Of a stretch of 64,000 bases of DNA, positions 35,560-45,193 are shown in pieces; within the stretch, counting starts at the first letter, position 1, and every line of letters starts with the position of its first letter. This DNA comes from Aequorivita sp. (GTDB lineage: Bacteria > Bacteroidota > Bacteroidia > Flavobacteriales > Flavobacteriaceae): contig JAUYGY010000023.1 in the NCBI GenBank assembly GCA_030690315.1, forward strand, positions 1-64,000, given 5' to 3'. The notes under the pieces were generated by a model. The model was not told the origin of the DNA, did no database searches, and saw nothing but the letters and a program-made list of their open reading frames with translations. Made by a program: the position numbers and the translations under genes.

Positions 35560-38207
35560 AAACATATAGCACTATTGCGAAGGATACGTCCTCTCAAGAC
35601 GATCTTGATTTCGAATTCCTTCGAAAAAAGGGAATCGAATACATTGAGGCTTTGGGAAGCAGTTTGTGGACAGATTATAATGCCCACGATCCGGGAATTA
35701 CCATTTTGGAAGTACTGTGCTATGCAATTACCGATTTAGGCGCGCGTCTTTCCCTTCCGCTAGAAAATATTTTGGCTGAAGAAAACAATCCTAGTTTTTT
35801 AAACGAGCAATTCCTGACTGCGGAAAATGCGCTTCCAATAAGCCCAGTAACCGCTCTGGATTACCGCAAATTGTTTATAGATATTGAAGGCGTAAAAAAT
35901 GCCTGGCTCAGAAAACACGAAAAGAAAGTGTATGCGAACTGCAAGGAAAATAAGCTTTCTTACAAACCTTTTGAAATAAAGGAAAAATATAAAAAGGAAT
36001 TCATTTTGAATGGCTTGTATGATGTTTTGGTGGAATTGGATGACTTGGACATCGAAATTTTCAATACCGAAGCGAAGCAACTAAAAGAAATAAAACGACT
36101 TAAAAATGAGGTGCGGACGATTTATCACGCCCATCGAAATCTTTGTGAAGACATTGTTGAAATCGAAGAAGTTGAAAATCATCCTGTAGCCATTTGTGCC
36201 ATTGTGGAACTAAAGCCCGAGGCAGATGAAGACAAAGTGCACGCCGAAATTTTATATACAATTGACGAATACCTGTCACCCTCCATCCGTTTCTATTCTT
36301 TAAAGGAAATGCTTTTAAAAGGTTACTCTACCGATGAAATTTTTAACGGTCCGCTCTTGAACAACGGCTTTATTGATACTGAAGATTTGAAAAAAACAGA
36401 ACTTCGGAAAGAAGTTCGATTGACAGATTTAATAGATCTTATCCAAAAAATAGAGGGAGTTGATGTAATCCGGGATATTACTATCAATAATTGCGACGGA
36501 AAAACGAAAACCAAAAAAATCTGGAACCTCTGCGTTCCCGCTGGAAAAAAGCCAAAGCGCTGCGATAAAAGTTCGTTTAGTTATTACAAAGGATTTCTTC
36601 CGTTGAACATAAACAAAAAAGCGGTTGAGGATTATCTGGAAGCCATTTACGATGAAATTGACGCCAATATTCTCGACATCGCTTCTCAAAAAAAGTCATT
36701 GGAATTGCCTTTGGGAAGTTATTCCGAAGTAGGCAAATACAGTACGATCCAAAACGATTTCCCTGAAGTTTATGGCGTTGGGGAACTTGGCGTGAAAAGC
36801 ACCGCAACCATCGCAGAACGGGCTAAAGTAAAACAACTGAAGGCTTACCTTTTGTTTTTTGATCAAATCTTCGCCAGCTATTTCGCGCATCTTAAAAATG
36901 TAAAAGACATTTTTTCCATTAATGGTGAGCTTGACAAAAGTTATTTCACACAAGTTGTTGAAAATGTAAAAGACCTTTCGGAATTGGTTTCAGTAAATTA
37001 TTCTACGGACGAAAATATTACTGATTTATTATTTTCAGACCTCGACGATAAAGTAAAACGCCGTAACCAAATACTCGATCATTTGCTTTCCCGTTTTGCC
37101 GAAAGTTTCAGCGAATATGCTTTTTTAATGAAACAATTGTACGGCAGCAATATCGATGAAGCGGTTATAAAAACAAAAGAACGTTTTCTTCAACAATACG
37201 GAACTATTGGATGCGAACGACCCTTGAGTTTTAATTATTTCGAACAGGAAGATGCCAGTTTATGGGACACGGGAAATATTTCTTCATTTCAAAAACGGAT
37301 TGCACTTTTGAGCGGCAACCCAAATTATTTCCGAAGAAATTTCTCTGATGACCCTTTGGAAATTTATGAGGAAATTGACATAGACGGTATTATTGAGTAC
37401 CGATTCCGATTTCGCCATAACGACAAAGAAATTTTGTCTTCTTCCAGCAAGCATTACCACAATATAGCTTCGCTTTATAAAGAAATCCTCGATGTAAAAA
37501 ATTACGGACGGTTTGCTGAAAACTATGAAATAAAAGTGAATTCAGCCGGCAAGTTTTATTTCAACCTTACCAATCCCAATGTTCCTGACACAACAGATGA
37601 GGATCACATAATTGCCCGAAAAATTTCGAGTTACGCAACACAATCGGCCGCTGAAACTGCAATTGATAAAACTGTGGCTTTTGTAAATACACTGGATTTC
37701 AACGAAGGAATGTATGTGATTGAGCATATTCTGCTTCGCCCAGATGTTACAAAAGACATTGCACCGGAAAATACTTTTTTACCCATTTGTACCGACAACT
37801 GCGAAGGTTGTGAAGGCATAGACCCCTATTCTTTTAGAGTTTCGATTGTATTGCCGGGATGGACTGAACGCTACAGCAATGTAGATTTCAGAAGGTTTTT
37901 GGAAGAGTTGATTCAAAAGGAATTGCCTGCGCACATTTTAGCTAAAATTTGTTGGATCGGTTACCCAAAAAGTTATGAAACAAAAGGGGACGAAAATGAA
38001 ATGGTAGAACTGGAAGAAGCCTACAAAAATTGGCTGTTGGCCAAAACTGAAATCGGCCAAAAACAGCCCAATACAAAACTGAAAAGGCTCATCAAAATAA
38101 TGAGTACGCTACACACAATTTATACACAAGGAAAACTTCACGATTGTGATGATGATGAAGAACAACAAGATATTATCCTGGGAAGGACCAACCTGGGCAA
38201 ACTTTAA
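35547..38207 (+). CDS. Second large eCIS baseplate protein (Afp12-like)
   Basis: 886 residues. LGSSLWTDYNAHDPGITILE continuing into a VLCYAITDLG helix is the conserved start of Afp12-type wedge proteins. FDQIFASYFAHLKNVKDIFS lies in the middle. A Cys-rich patch (ICTDNCEGCEGIDPYSF) near residue 760 precedes the end domain SIVLPGWTERYSNVDFRRFL. TTG at 35547 is the likely start, 13 bases inside the preceding gene; no in-frame ATG is close. It pairs with the Afp11-like protein in the wedge. Confidence 0.82.
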   Translation: MSSVKTYSTIAKDTSSQDDLDFEFLRKKGIEYIEALGSSLWTDYNAHDPGITILEVLCYAITDLGARLSLPLENILAEENNPSFLNEQFLTAENALPISPVTALDYRKLFIDIEGVKNAWLRKHEKKVYANCKENKLSYKPFEIKEKYKKEFILNGLYDVLVELDDLDIEIFNTEAKQLKEIKRLKNEVRTIYHAHRNLCEDIVEIEEVENHPVAICAIVELKPEADEDKVHAEILYTIDEYLSPSIRFYSLKEMLLKGYSTDEIFNGPLLNNGFIDTEDLKKTELRKEVRLTDLIDLIQKIEGVDVIRDITINNCDGKTKTKKIWNLCVPAGKKPKRCDKSSFSYYKGFLPLNINKKAVEDYLEAIYDEIDANILDIASQKKSLELPLGSYSEVGKYSTIQNDFPEVYGVGELGVKSTATIAERAKVKQLKAYLLFFDQIFASYFAHLKNVKDIFSINGELDKSYFTQVVENVKDLSELVSVNYSTDENITDLLFSDLDDKVKRRNQILDHLLSRFAESFSEYAFLMKQLYGSNIDEAVIKTKERFLQQYGTIGCERPLSFNYFEQEDASLWDTGNISSFQKRIALLSGNPNYFRRNFSDDPLEIYEEIDIDGIIEYRFRFRHNDKEILSSSSKHYHNIASLYKEILDVKNYGRFAENYEIKVNSAGKFYFNLTNPNVPDTTDEDHIIARKISSYATQSAAETAIDKTVAFVNTLDFNEGMYVIEHILLRPDVTKDIAPENTFLPICTDNCEGCEGIDPYSFRVSIVLPGWTERYSNVDFRRFLEELIQKELPAHILAKICWIGYPKSYETKGDENEMVELEEAYKNWLLAKTEIGQKQPNTKLKRLIKIMSTLHTIYTQGKLHDCDDDEEQQDIILGRTNLGKL

Positions 38208-38219
38208 AATACAAAAGTT

Positions 38220-40841
38220 ATGAGCACTAAACTATTGGAAATAACTCCACAGTACCGCTCCTTCGTGGACGACCAAGTACTAACCTCCGGGCAGCTGAAC
38301 GAATTTATTGAATATTTTGAGGACCAAGACCGACTGACGCGTGTGTGTCTTGTGGGCGTGGGCGTGGCTTGCGGTTTTAAGGTTTCAGTGAATAACCAAA
38401 ATTCAATCATAACCATTACACAGGGTTGCGGTGTTACAACCGACGGCGATCTATTGAAACTGCAAAAAAGCATAAAGGATTCTTCCGAAACTTCCATTGT
38501 TTTGGAAAGCATCAAATATTCGCATTTTAGGGATTTTGAAGATGATAAAGCAAAGTACAAACACTTCAAAACCGGAAACGCAACCATTGATCTTTGGGAA
38601 TTAATTCCGCAGGAAAAAGTAGATTTGGAAGCCGGTCATCTTCCCATCAACCAACAATTGCTCGATGAAAAAGTTGTCGTGCTTTATTTGGAAAGTTTCC
38701 CAAAAGAAGCCGATATCTGCACAACTACAAATTGCGACAATCAAGGTCAACCAAACATTCAAAATTTAAGGGTTTTGCTGATTGATAAAGACGATGTTGA
38801 AAATGTGGTCAATTCCAAAGACGGAATTTTTACAAAACACAATGTTTACGATGCATTTACAAATCTTTCACAAACCGCTATTCCGAAGGTAATTCTGAAC
38901 GGGAATAATTCAGCTTCGTATACACAAATGGCCGCTGCTTATAAATCTGCAATCAGTGCTTCAAAAAATTCATTGCACACTGCCTTTCAGCAATTGTTTC
39001 AAGGGTTTTCTGAAATTCTGAATATCACGGACGGCACTTCAAACACAATGTTAAACCAAATTAGCAATTTGGATGATTTCAATACTATTGAAAAAGTTCA
39101 ATATCGCTATGATTTGGTAAGGGATTTAGGTGATTCTTATAATGAATTGACCGATATTCTTTTAAAATTAAAAACCGAATGTTGCCCAAATATTGAAGCA
39201 TTTCCGAAACATTTGCTATTGGGCGCACTTTCTTCCGAAGAAATTTACCCCGAACTACGCCACGATTTTTATCATTCGCCAACAAACAGTGAATATGCCA
39301 AATATCTGAAAATGGCGAAATGCTTGGTTCAACGTTTGGTGTTGATTTTGGACAATTTCAATCTTGCAAATGAAAGGCAAATTGATATTATTCCTTCTAA
39401 AACCTGTGGGAATTTGGGTGAAAAGGCAATTCCAATTTATTACGAAGTTGATAATGAAATGCTCACCGCTTGGGATTTCAACAAAACGGAAAACTACAAA
39501 CAACGCTTGAATGTAAGTTATCACAAAGAGAATCTTGCGCCGAACGGTTGGGTTCAAAATCCATTGAATTTCGAATTGGATTGCAACGATTTTTACAGAA
39601 TAGAAGGACATTTTGGGCATCCCGCGCATGACAGCCGCAATGAAATCAATAGCATAAAAAATAGTAATGCATTGGATTTTGACTGTCTGCTTTTTGATCT
39701 TCAAAAAGATTCCCAAGCCTTTATCTCTTTTTTAAGAGAAAATCCTTCAATTAGCCATAAAGCGGGTGTTCCAAAAGGCGGCACCTTTGTTTTGGTTTCG
39801 GAAAGGGAAACTGTAGTTGCGGATTTTTGTATTTCGAATAAAATTAGCGCCTCTTCCGACGGTTGCTGTTCGTTGATGGAGTGTACCTATCCGTGGATTA
39901 GTTCATTGAAATATATGAACAATCTTTCCCGTAGTTTAAAAGGAACGCCAAGCCGAAACAGGCCCATGCCGAAAAATTATATACTTCAAATTATTGAATA
40001 CAGAATAAATGGCGAACCGCTTATAAATACAACTACAACGATAACTATTCCCTTGGAACAAATTTTCCTCAGAAGAATTCATGCCGTGACCGAAGCGATC
40101 AATAAAAAATTTGACAAAGGGGTTGTTTTTGATTTTAACGAAAGCCAAAAGCGTTTGGTTATTACCCGTGCCAAAGAGGATACGTTTACCATTCGCCTGC
40201 GCGAAATTTCACTGGCGAATAATAATGCCATTTATACATATAGTAACAGCGGAATGTTTCGAAACAATAAGGTTTTCCGACCTGATGCTATGCGTTGCCG
40301 TGATCTGAAAAGTTATCGCGAAGCTTTCTATCAAAAACTTCACGCACAAATTGCACCTGTGAATAAAGATGACGATTATGGAACTTATGATGAAAAATGG
40401 GCAAAATGGAGCTACTTGACTGAGCGTTTAATAAACAATTCCGTTATAAGACAAGCTGGCCTAACGCGAATGATTACCGAATTTGCACAATTACCTCCGG
40501 AAATACGAACCTTGGTCCAAACAATAAAAAGAGATTTTCAAGCTGCCGGAACCGGCGTAAATCTTCAGTTCCGTTTGGATGGCGATTGGGTTAACGGTAC
40601 TTGGGTGAACAAATTTATGCTGGACCACCATCGGGCCAACAAGAAAAATACACACGATGATATTGTGCTATTTGTGAATTTGAGAAAATACCTCCACAAT
40701 GAAACTGGAGTTACAAAACTTTCAATTTACATCCAGAATTTTGATTATTCCCAAGTTTTGGATGCTGCAATTGCTAAACACAAAACGGTGGCCGATTTCT
40801 ATTTTGGGGTGCCCACAGGTGAAAATTTTATAACTATATGA
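38220..40841 (+). CDS. Large eCIS-locus protein of unknown function (873 aa)
   Basis: 873 residues. It opens LLEITPQYRSFVDDQVLTSG with QLNEFIEYFEDQDRLTRVCLVG, then CGFKVSVNNQNSIITITQGC, a short beta domain. The rest is mixed helix and strand with several Cys (TTNCDNQGQ; DGCCSLMEC). No known family recognised. Position after the Afp12-like gene is where Afp and PVC carry the fibre gene (Afp13), but no phage-fibre repeats are seen. It might instead be a peripheral baseplate protein. Confidence 0.65.
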   Translation: MSTKLLEITPQYRSFVDDQVLTSGQLNEFIEYFEDQDRLTRVCLVGVGVACGFKVSVNNQNSIITITQGCGVTTDGDLLKLQKSIKDSSETSIVLESIKYSHFRDFEDDKAKYKHFKTGNATIDLWELIPQEKVDLEAGHLPINQQLLDEKVVVLYLESFPKEADICTTTNCDNQGQPNIQNLRVLLIDKDDVENVVNSKDGIFTKHNVYDAFTNLSQTAIPKVILNGNNSASYTQMAAAYKSAISASKNSLHTAFQQLFQGFSEILNITDGTSNTMLNQISNLDDFNTIEKVQYRYDLVRDLGDSYNELTDILLKLKTECCPNIEAFPKHLLLGALSSEEIYPELRHDFYHSPTNSEYAKYLKMAKCLVQRLVLILDNFNLANERQIDIIPSKTCGNLGEKAIPIYYEVDNEMLTAWDFNKTENYKQRLNVSYHKENLAPNGWVQNPLNFELDCNDFYRIEGHFGHPAHDSRNEINSIKNSNALDFDCLLFDLQKDSQAFISFLRENPSISHKAGVPKGGTFVLVSERETVVADFCISNKISASSDGCCSLMECTYPWISSLKYMNNLSRSLKGTPSRNRPMPKNYILQIIEYRINGEPLINTTTTITIPLEQIFLRRIHAVTEAINKKFDKGVVFDFNESQKRLVITRAKEDTFTIRLREISLANNNAIYTYSNSGMFRNNKVFRPDAMRCRDLKSYREAFYQKLHAQIAPVNKDDDYGTYDEKWAKWSYLTERLINNSVIRQAGLTRMITEFAQLPPEIRTLVQTIKRDFQAAGTGVNLQFRLDGDWVNGTWVNKFMLDHHRANKKNTHDDIVLFVNLRKYLHNETGVTKLSIYIQNFDYSQVLDAAIAKHKTVADFYFGVPTGENFITI

Positions 40842-40939
40842 ACCCAATAGAAGAAAATAAGGCAAAAAAAGAAGGGTATCAGTCGGTAAATTGTACAATC
40901 CGAATGATACCCCTATGGGTTAAAACACTAAAGAACTAG
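40838..40939 (+). CDS. Possible 33-aa peptide overlapping the 873-aa gene end
   Basis: An ATG overlaps the TGA of the preceding gene (ATGA) and opens 33 codons (MNPIEENKAKKEGYQ onward). The frame runs through a large hairpin (40874-40912). The overlap geometry fits translational coupling, but the peptide has no recognisable feature and could be chance. Confidence 0.25.
   Translation: MNPIEENKAKKEGYQSVNCTIRMIPLWVKTLKN
40874..40912. repeat. Large imperfect hairpin in the eCIS operon
   Basis: GGGTATCA (40874-40881) pairs with TGATACCC (40905-40912), continued inward by TCGG/CCGA. The loop contains the palindrome ATTGTACAAT. No T-run follows, so it is not a simple terminator; RNA processing or protein binding is more likely. 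The following ~140 bases (40940-41090) are purine-rich, G-poor and gene-free. Confidence 0.6.
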
Positions 40940-41090
40940 ACTAACAAGAAAGAACAAAAGAGAACCGAATGAAAAACAATCGAGAAACCTAAAGTACAAA
41001 CTATAAAAGAACTAACACTAAACTGCACACAACCCAGTAATTCATCTCTGAATCGAATTGTAAATATAAGTTTAAAAAACTAAAGAACAA

Positions 41091-42425
41091 ATGGTTGCGC
41101 ATAAAAATATCATCAGAAAAGTGCAAATTGGGGTAAATACCCCTTCACTGGAAAATGGGCAGCAACTAAAGGATGGGCTTGATGTTTTTTTTAAAGATCA
41201 AATCTTTCCCGAAATGGACAATTATTTTAATTCAATTCAAAAAGGCAATTCAAAAATTATTCGGATTGAAAATATTTCGATTGAAATTTCCATTGAGCAA
41301 AAAAGTTCGTTGAACGATATTCAATTTTTGATTATGAAGGAGTTACGCGAAAAGATTAATTATGATCTAATTTCAGAAAAGGAAATGAATAATGTTGAAA
41401 TAACATCTTCGGAAAAAAGCGAAACCGAAGCTTTTCTTTATTTTCTAAAAAATGGAACATTGCCGTGGTGGTTTGAAGATAAACCAAACTTTTGGGGCGA
41501 ATTCATTAAAAAAATTGGTAGTCAAAAACAGTTATCAAAAAAGCTGAAGCCCTTAATTTTCAATCCTGAAATTCGCAAGAGGTTAATTTTTCAATTTGAT
41601 GACGCACAATTATTTCAAATTATTTCTTCCGTTTTAAAAGTGTCAAAACCAGATATTTTTATAGTAAAAACTCTTCCCAAATATCGCTATCAATTTTGGG
41701 AGGCAGTTCTTCACTTTTCAATTTATAATAACCAAAAGGAAATAGTGAAAATATTTGAAAATATTCCCAGAAAAGATGTGCTGAAATTGCTTCAAATTTC
41801 AAAAAAAACTTTTGGGTTCAAGATTACTCTAGACACAAAAAATCTTCAAAAAGACAAGCTCGGGGAAAACGAAAAGGCTCATGAGGTAACCAATTTCAAT
41901 CTCCCCAAAAAAGAAAATGAAACAGACAAAGAAGGTGTTTTGATACGCAACGCGGGCTTGATTCTGCTGCATCCATTCATTAAAATGTTTTTTGAAAAGA
42001 TGGATTTCCTTTCGGGAAAAGTTATAAAGTCTGATAAAATTGATGAAGCAATCCATTTACTTCACTATTTAGCCACCGGCAAGGAACTGGCTTACGAACA
42101 CGAATTGGTATTTGAAAAATTTCTTTGCAATATTCCCATTCACCAACCCATAAATCGTCATATTTCATTATCCAAGGAACAAAAAATAGCGTGCGAAGTA
42201 TTGTTGCAAGCGGTACTTGGCCATTGGAGTGCATTGAAAAGTAATTCAACCGAAATTATTCAAAATGAATTTTTACAGCGCGAAGGGAAATTGATCATTG
42301 CAGAAGAAAAGCAAACATTAATAGTACAGCGAAAAACCCAAGATATTTTATTGGAGAAGCTGCCTTGGAATATTCATTTGATAAAAATTCCGTGGAAGGA
42401 AAAAATACTTTTTGTGGAATGGTAA
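41091..42425 (+). CDS. eCIS tape-measure protein
   Basis: 444 residues. KNIIRKVQIGVNTPSLENGQ and FFKDQIFPEMDNYF, then IRIENISIEISIEQ, are the N-terminal signature of the contractile injection system tape measure family (CIS_TMP, Afp14-like). GTLPWWFEDKPN and GLILLHPFIKMFFEKM also recur in the family. It sets tube length and fills the lumen before loading. Starts after the A-rich spacer; the next gene begins 4 bp after its stop. Confidence 0.85.
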   Translation: MVAHKNIIRKVQIGVNTPSLENGQQLKDGLDVFFKDQIFPEMDNYFNSIQKGNSKIIRIENISIEISIEQKSSLNDIQFLIMKELREKINYDLISEKEMNNVEITSSEKSETEAFLYFLKNGTLPWWFEDKPNFWGEFIKKIGSQKQLSKKLKPLIFNPEIRKRLIFQFDDAQLFQIISSVLKVSKPDIFIVKTLPKYRYQFWEAVLHFSIYNNQKEIVKIFENIPRKDVLKLLQISKKTFGFKITLDTKNLQKDKLGENEKAHEVTNFNLPKKENETDKEGVLIRNAGLILLHPFIKMFFEKMDFLSGKVIKSDKIDEAIHLLHYLATGKELAYEHELVFEKFLCNIPIHQPINRHISLSKEQKIACEVLLQAVLGHWSALKSNSTEIIQNEFLQREGKLIIAEEKQTLIVQRKTQDILLEKLPWNIHLIKIPWKEKILFVEW

Positions 42426-42429
42426 AAAT

Positions 42430-45183
42430 ATGAGAGCATTTTCAGCACATAACGTCCAAAGCGGGAAACCCAATGCTATTCAGCAATTTAAGGGAAATAC
42501 TCCCTTTTTCGCGGCTCAGGCTAAGTTATCTGATGGAAAGGCTGATGATGCATATGAAAAAGAAGCTGATGCTGTGGCAGATAAAGTAGTGCAACGAGCG
42601 GAAAGCAATCCTTTTAATGCTGTTGAATCTTTTTTTCCAGCTTCACCAATTCAGAAAAAAAGTGAAAAGGAAAATCCAGATAAAATTCAAGCAAAACCGC
42701 TTTCCGATTCCATAAAACCGTTGGTGCAATTAATGACCGATGAGGAAGAAAAAGTTCAAGAAAAGTGTGAGGCATGTGAAAAGGAAGCTGTTCAAGCAAA
42801 GGATTCAGATGAGGGAGAATCAATTAATCTCCAAAAAAAATGTGAAGCATGTGAGCACGAGGAAGAAAAAATTCAAAAAAAATCCGCAGGAAATAAAAAT
42901 ACTTCAACCAATACAGTTGAAAAAACCCTGAAAAGCACAAAAGGTAGCGGCTCGGTTTTGCCTTCCAATTCCAAAACGCAAATGGAGCGCGGTTTTGGGG
43001 CAGATTTCAGCAATGTGAGAATTCACAATAATGGTACTTCAGCAATGATGAATCGCCAATTGGGTGCACAAGCATTTACTAATGGAAACGATATTTATTT
43101 CAACAGTGGAAAATTTAATACATCATCAAAATCCGGAAACCATTTACTGGCACATGAGCTAACCCATGTTATTCAGCAAAATAAAGGCATTCATAATAAT
43201 ATTCAGCGATTTTGCGACAATAGGCCTGCCACAGTCCCAACAACAGGGATGAATGGTTGCTCAACCGATACTTCGCGACCAACGCATCAAAATACCGAAA
43301 TAAATTATGTAGTTGGCAAATGGGCGATAGATGCTTCAGGGCTTGCAGCAATTTCAGCAATCGCGGCCAAATGGCATGCAGACGCAAGAAATGACACAAT
43401 TAGAATTGATGGTTTTACAAGTTGTGATGGCGAAGCGATAACAAATTGGAGACTTTCCTGCGATCGTGCCAACGCTGTAGAAAATGAACTAAAAAACCCA
43501 AGCGACGGAAACCCCGGAATTCCTGCTACAGCAACATTCAATAAATTTGCTCACGGGGAAACAGAAGAATTCTCGAGTGTAGATAACACCCAAAACCGAA
43601 AGAGCTTAGTTACACTTCAGCCAACGGCAACGTCTGTTCCCACCGTAATGCCAACAGCTAGTGCATCGGATTTTAAAATTAACCGAATTCCAAACTCAAC
43701 ACAAGACAAAGTATTTTTCGCCGGAGGCAGTGACCAATTAACTCCGAATGCGGTTTCACAGATTGATGCCCTAAAATTAACCGCACCCACAAATGTACGA
43801 TTACTTGGTTTTGCCAGTATGGAAGAAGATCTGGTATTAGCCCAAAATAGAGCAAATGCGGTAAGTGCAAGATTAAGGCTTAATCCCAACGCAGTCACTG
43901 TAGTTTCTGCAACGGGCAATGCTTCGGCCACTGACTCGCGAAGTGATTTTGCAGATGCTAGAAGTGTTGAAATTCTTACTGGATCTGCCACTGCTACCAC
44001 CCTTGATTGCGCTGCAGTAATTCCTGGAACCCAGCCACCGGAAATGGTAAATCCACCAACACAACCCTGTGCAACAATGGATGCAGATACGCTATCGGCA
44101 TTCAATACAGCTTTGCCTGTTGCCAATGCTGCAATGATTGAAGCAATAAATGCCGCAAATCCTGCCCATGCTGATTTTAATCGAACGTTGATAGAAAAGT
44201 TTTTTGGAAATAGCGAAACCGCCACTTTAACTACATTGGAACATAATCTTTCACGCTTACAATTACACGTTGCAGGACTGCCAAACATTACAAGTTGTGG
44301 TGGACAATGTGATAAAGGTGGTTGTGAGAATGGTCCAATTGCATATAATGATGGGGTGGATTCCGCCTCGACAATGATATTATGCGTTCCAACCTTCAAA
44401 GGTTTGGGCTCCAACGATGCGGCAAGAAACTTAATTCACGAAAGTGCTCACGGAACATCCCCACTGGGCGGAGCCGGAGCGCCTACCAAGGGCACAAAAG
44501 ACCTTGCTTACAGACATGAGAGAATGATGTTTCAACTTTCGCCTACAGACCGTTTGCGAAATTCTGACAGTTATGCATTATTTGCATTATTTGCCAAAGA
44601 GGTAAAAACTACGGGAGATCAAAATGCCGTTCCTGCGGGAATACTTACTCCCTCTAGCGATAATTTAATCGGTATAGATCAAGAAGATGAAGCCCCACTA
44701 AAAATGGCCATAGCACAGCTTGAAAAAAGAATAGCTTGGTGCACAGACCATACAGGACAGTTATTCGGAGAAGCTCAAAAAGTTAGGAAAGACGAAATAA
44801 CCTGGGATGCAACTTGGGCAAAAGATTATATGGAACAGGCCGCTCTTCGCTTTCCCGTAAATGATCCTTCCGTTCCGCTTAATAAACCCACACTGGATGA
44901 TATGGTAAAACTAGCTGCCATATTGGAACGTTACAAAATGATGAAATTCGCAGTAAAACGTGATTTAACCATAATTGGGCTTGCCACCGGAGTGGTGTCT
45001 TGGCCTTCAGGTGCCACGCTGGCGAGCGATACAGTATTTATTGGTCCCGATTTTTTCCGGGCTGAACCTCGTCAACAAATATCGCTGTTGTTGCAGGCAT
45101 TGGCAGGTGCAACACCCGATATTGAAACCGCATTTATTCCAGCGTATGTTTCGTTTGCCGAATGGATACACGACAATGCATAA
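42430..45183 (+). CDS. DUF4157 multidomain protein, probable eCIS cargo with C-terminal HEXXH domain
   Basis: 917 residues from the ATG giving MRAFSAHNVQ. The N-terminal ~110 residues are polar, with AYEKEADAVADKVVQR. Two KCEACE motifs (Cys113/116, Cys138/141) follow. The DUF4157 domain (MERGFGADFSNVRIHNNGTS) ends in HELTH at 242-246. Two OmpA-C-like domains lie at about 293-400 and 417-520. The C-terminal domain has HESAH (670-674), GTKD (688-691) and NSDSY (711-715), in the order of aspzincin (M35-like) zinc peptidases. DUF4157 proteins are a known eCIS-associated cargo class. The C-terminal toxin role is inference. No signal peptide. Confidence 0.8.
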   Translation: MRAFSAHNVQSGKPNAIQQFKGNTPFFAAQAKLSDGKADDAYEKEADAVADKVVQRAESNPFNAVESFFPASPIQKKSEKENPDKIQAKPLSDSIKPLVQLMTDEEEKVQEKCEACEKEAVQAKDSDEGESINLQKKCEACEHEEEKIQKKSAGNKNTSTNTVEKTLKSTKGSGSVLPSNSKTQMERGFGADFSNVRIHNNGTSAMMNRQLGAQAFTNGNDIYFNSGKFNTSSKSGNHLLAHELTHVIQQNKGIHNNIQRFCDNRPATVPTTGMNGCSTDTSRPTHQNTEINYVVGKWAIDASGLAAISAIAAKWHADARNDTIRIDGFTSCDGEAITNWRLSCDRANAVENELKNPSDGNPGIPATATFNKFAHGETEEFSSVDNTQNRKSLVTLQPTATSVPTVMPTASASDFKINRIPNSTQDKVFFAGGSDQLTPNAVSQIDALKLTAPTNVRLLGFASMEEDLVLAQNRANAVSARLRLNPNAVTVVSATGNASATDSRSDFADARSVEILTGSATATTLDCAAVIPGTQPPEMVNPPTQPCATMDADTLSAFNTALPVANAAMIEAINAANPAHADFNRTLIEKFFGNSETATLTTLEHNLSRLQLHVAGLPNITSCGGQCDKGGCENGPIAYNDGVDSASTMILCVPTFKGLGSNDAARNLIHESAHGTSPLGGAGAPTKGTKDLAYRHERMMFQLSPTDRLRNSDSYALFALFAKEVKTTGDQNAVPAGILTPSSDNLIGIDQEDEAPLKMAIAQLEKRIAWCTDHTGQLFGEAQKVRKDEITWDATWAKDYMEQAALRFPVNDPSVPLNKPTLDDMVKLAAILERYKMMKFAVKRDLTIIGLATGVVSWPSGATLASDTVFIGPDFFRAEPRQQISLLLQALAGATPDIETAFIPAYVSFAEWIHDNA

Positions 45184-45193
45184 AAAAAGTAGA

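Noticed and set aside
43617..44414. 265-codon frame antisense to the cargo gene
   Set aside because: Low-complexity Ala/Ser/Val translation opposite OmpA-like coding DNA; no support.
42430..45183. Cargo called an outer-membrane OmpA-type porin
   Set aside because: OmpA-C-like domains are present, but there is no signal peptide or barrel, and DUF4157 plus locus context indicate eCIS cargo.
44975..45193. Upstream extension of the propeller-like gene
   Set aside because: It lies inside the cargo gene in another frame and gives a Cys/Arg/Trp-rich sequence unlike the rest; the ATG at 45194 fits the intergenic gap.
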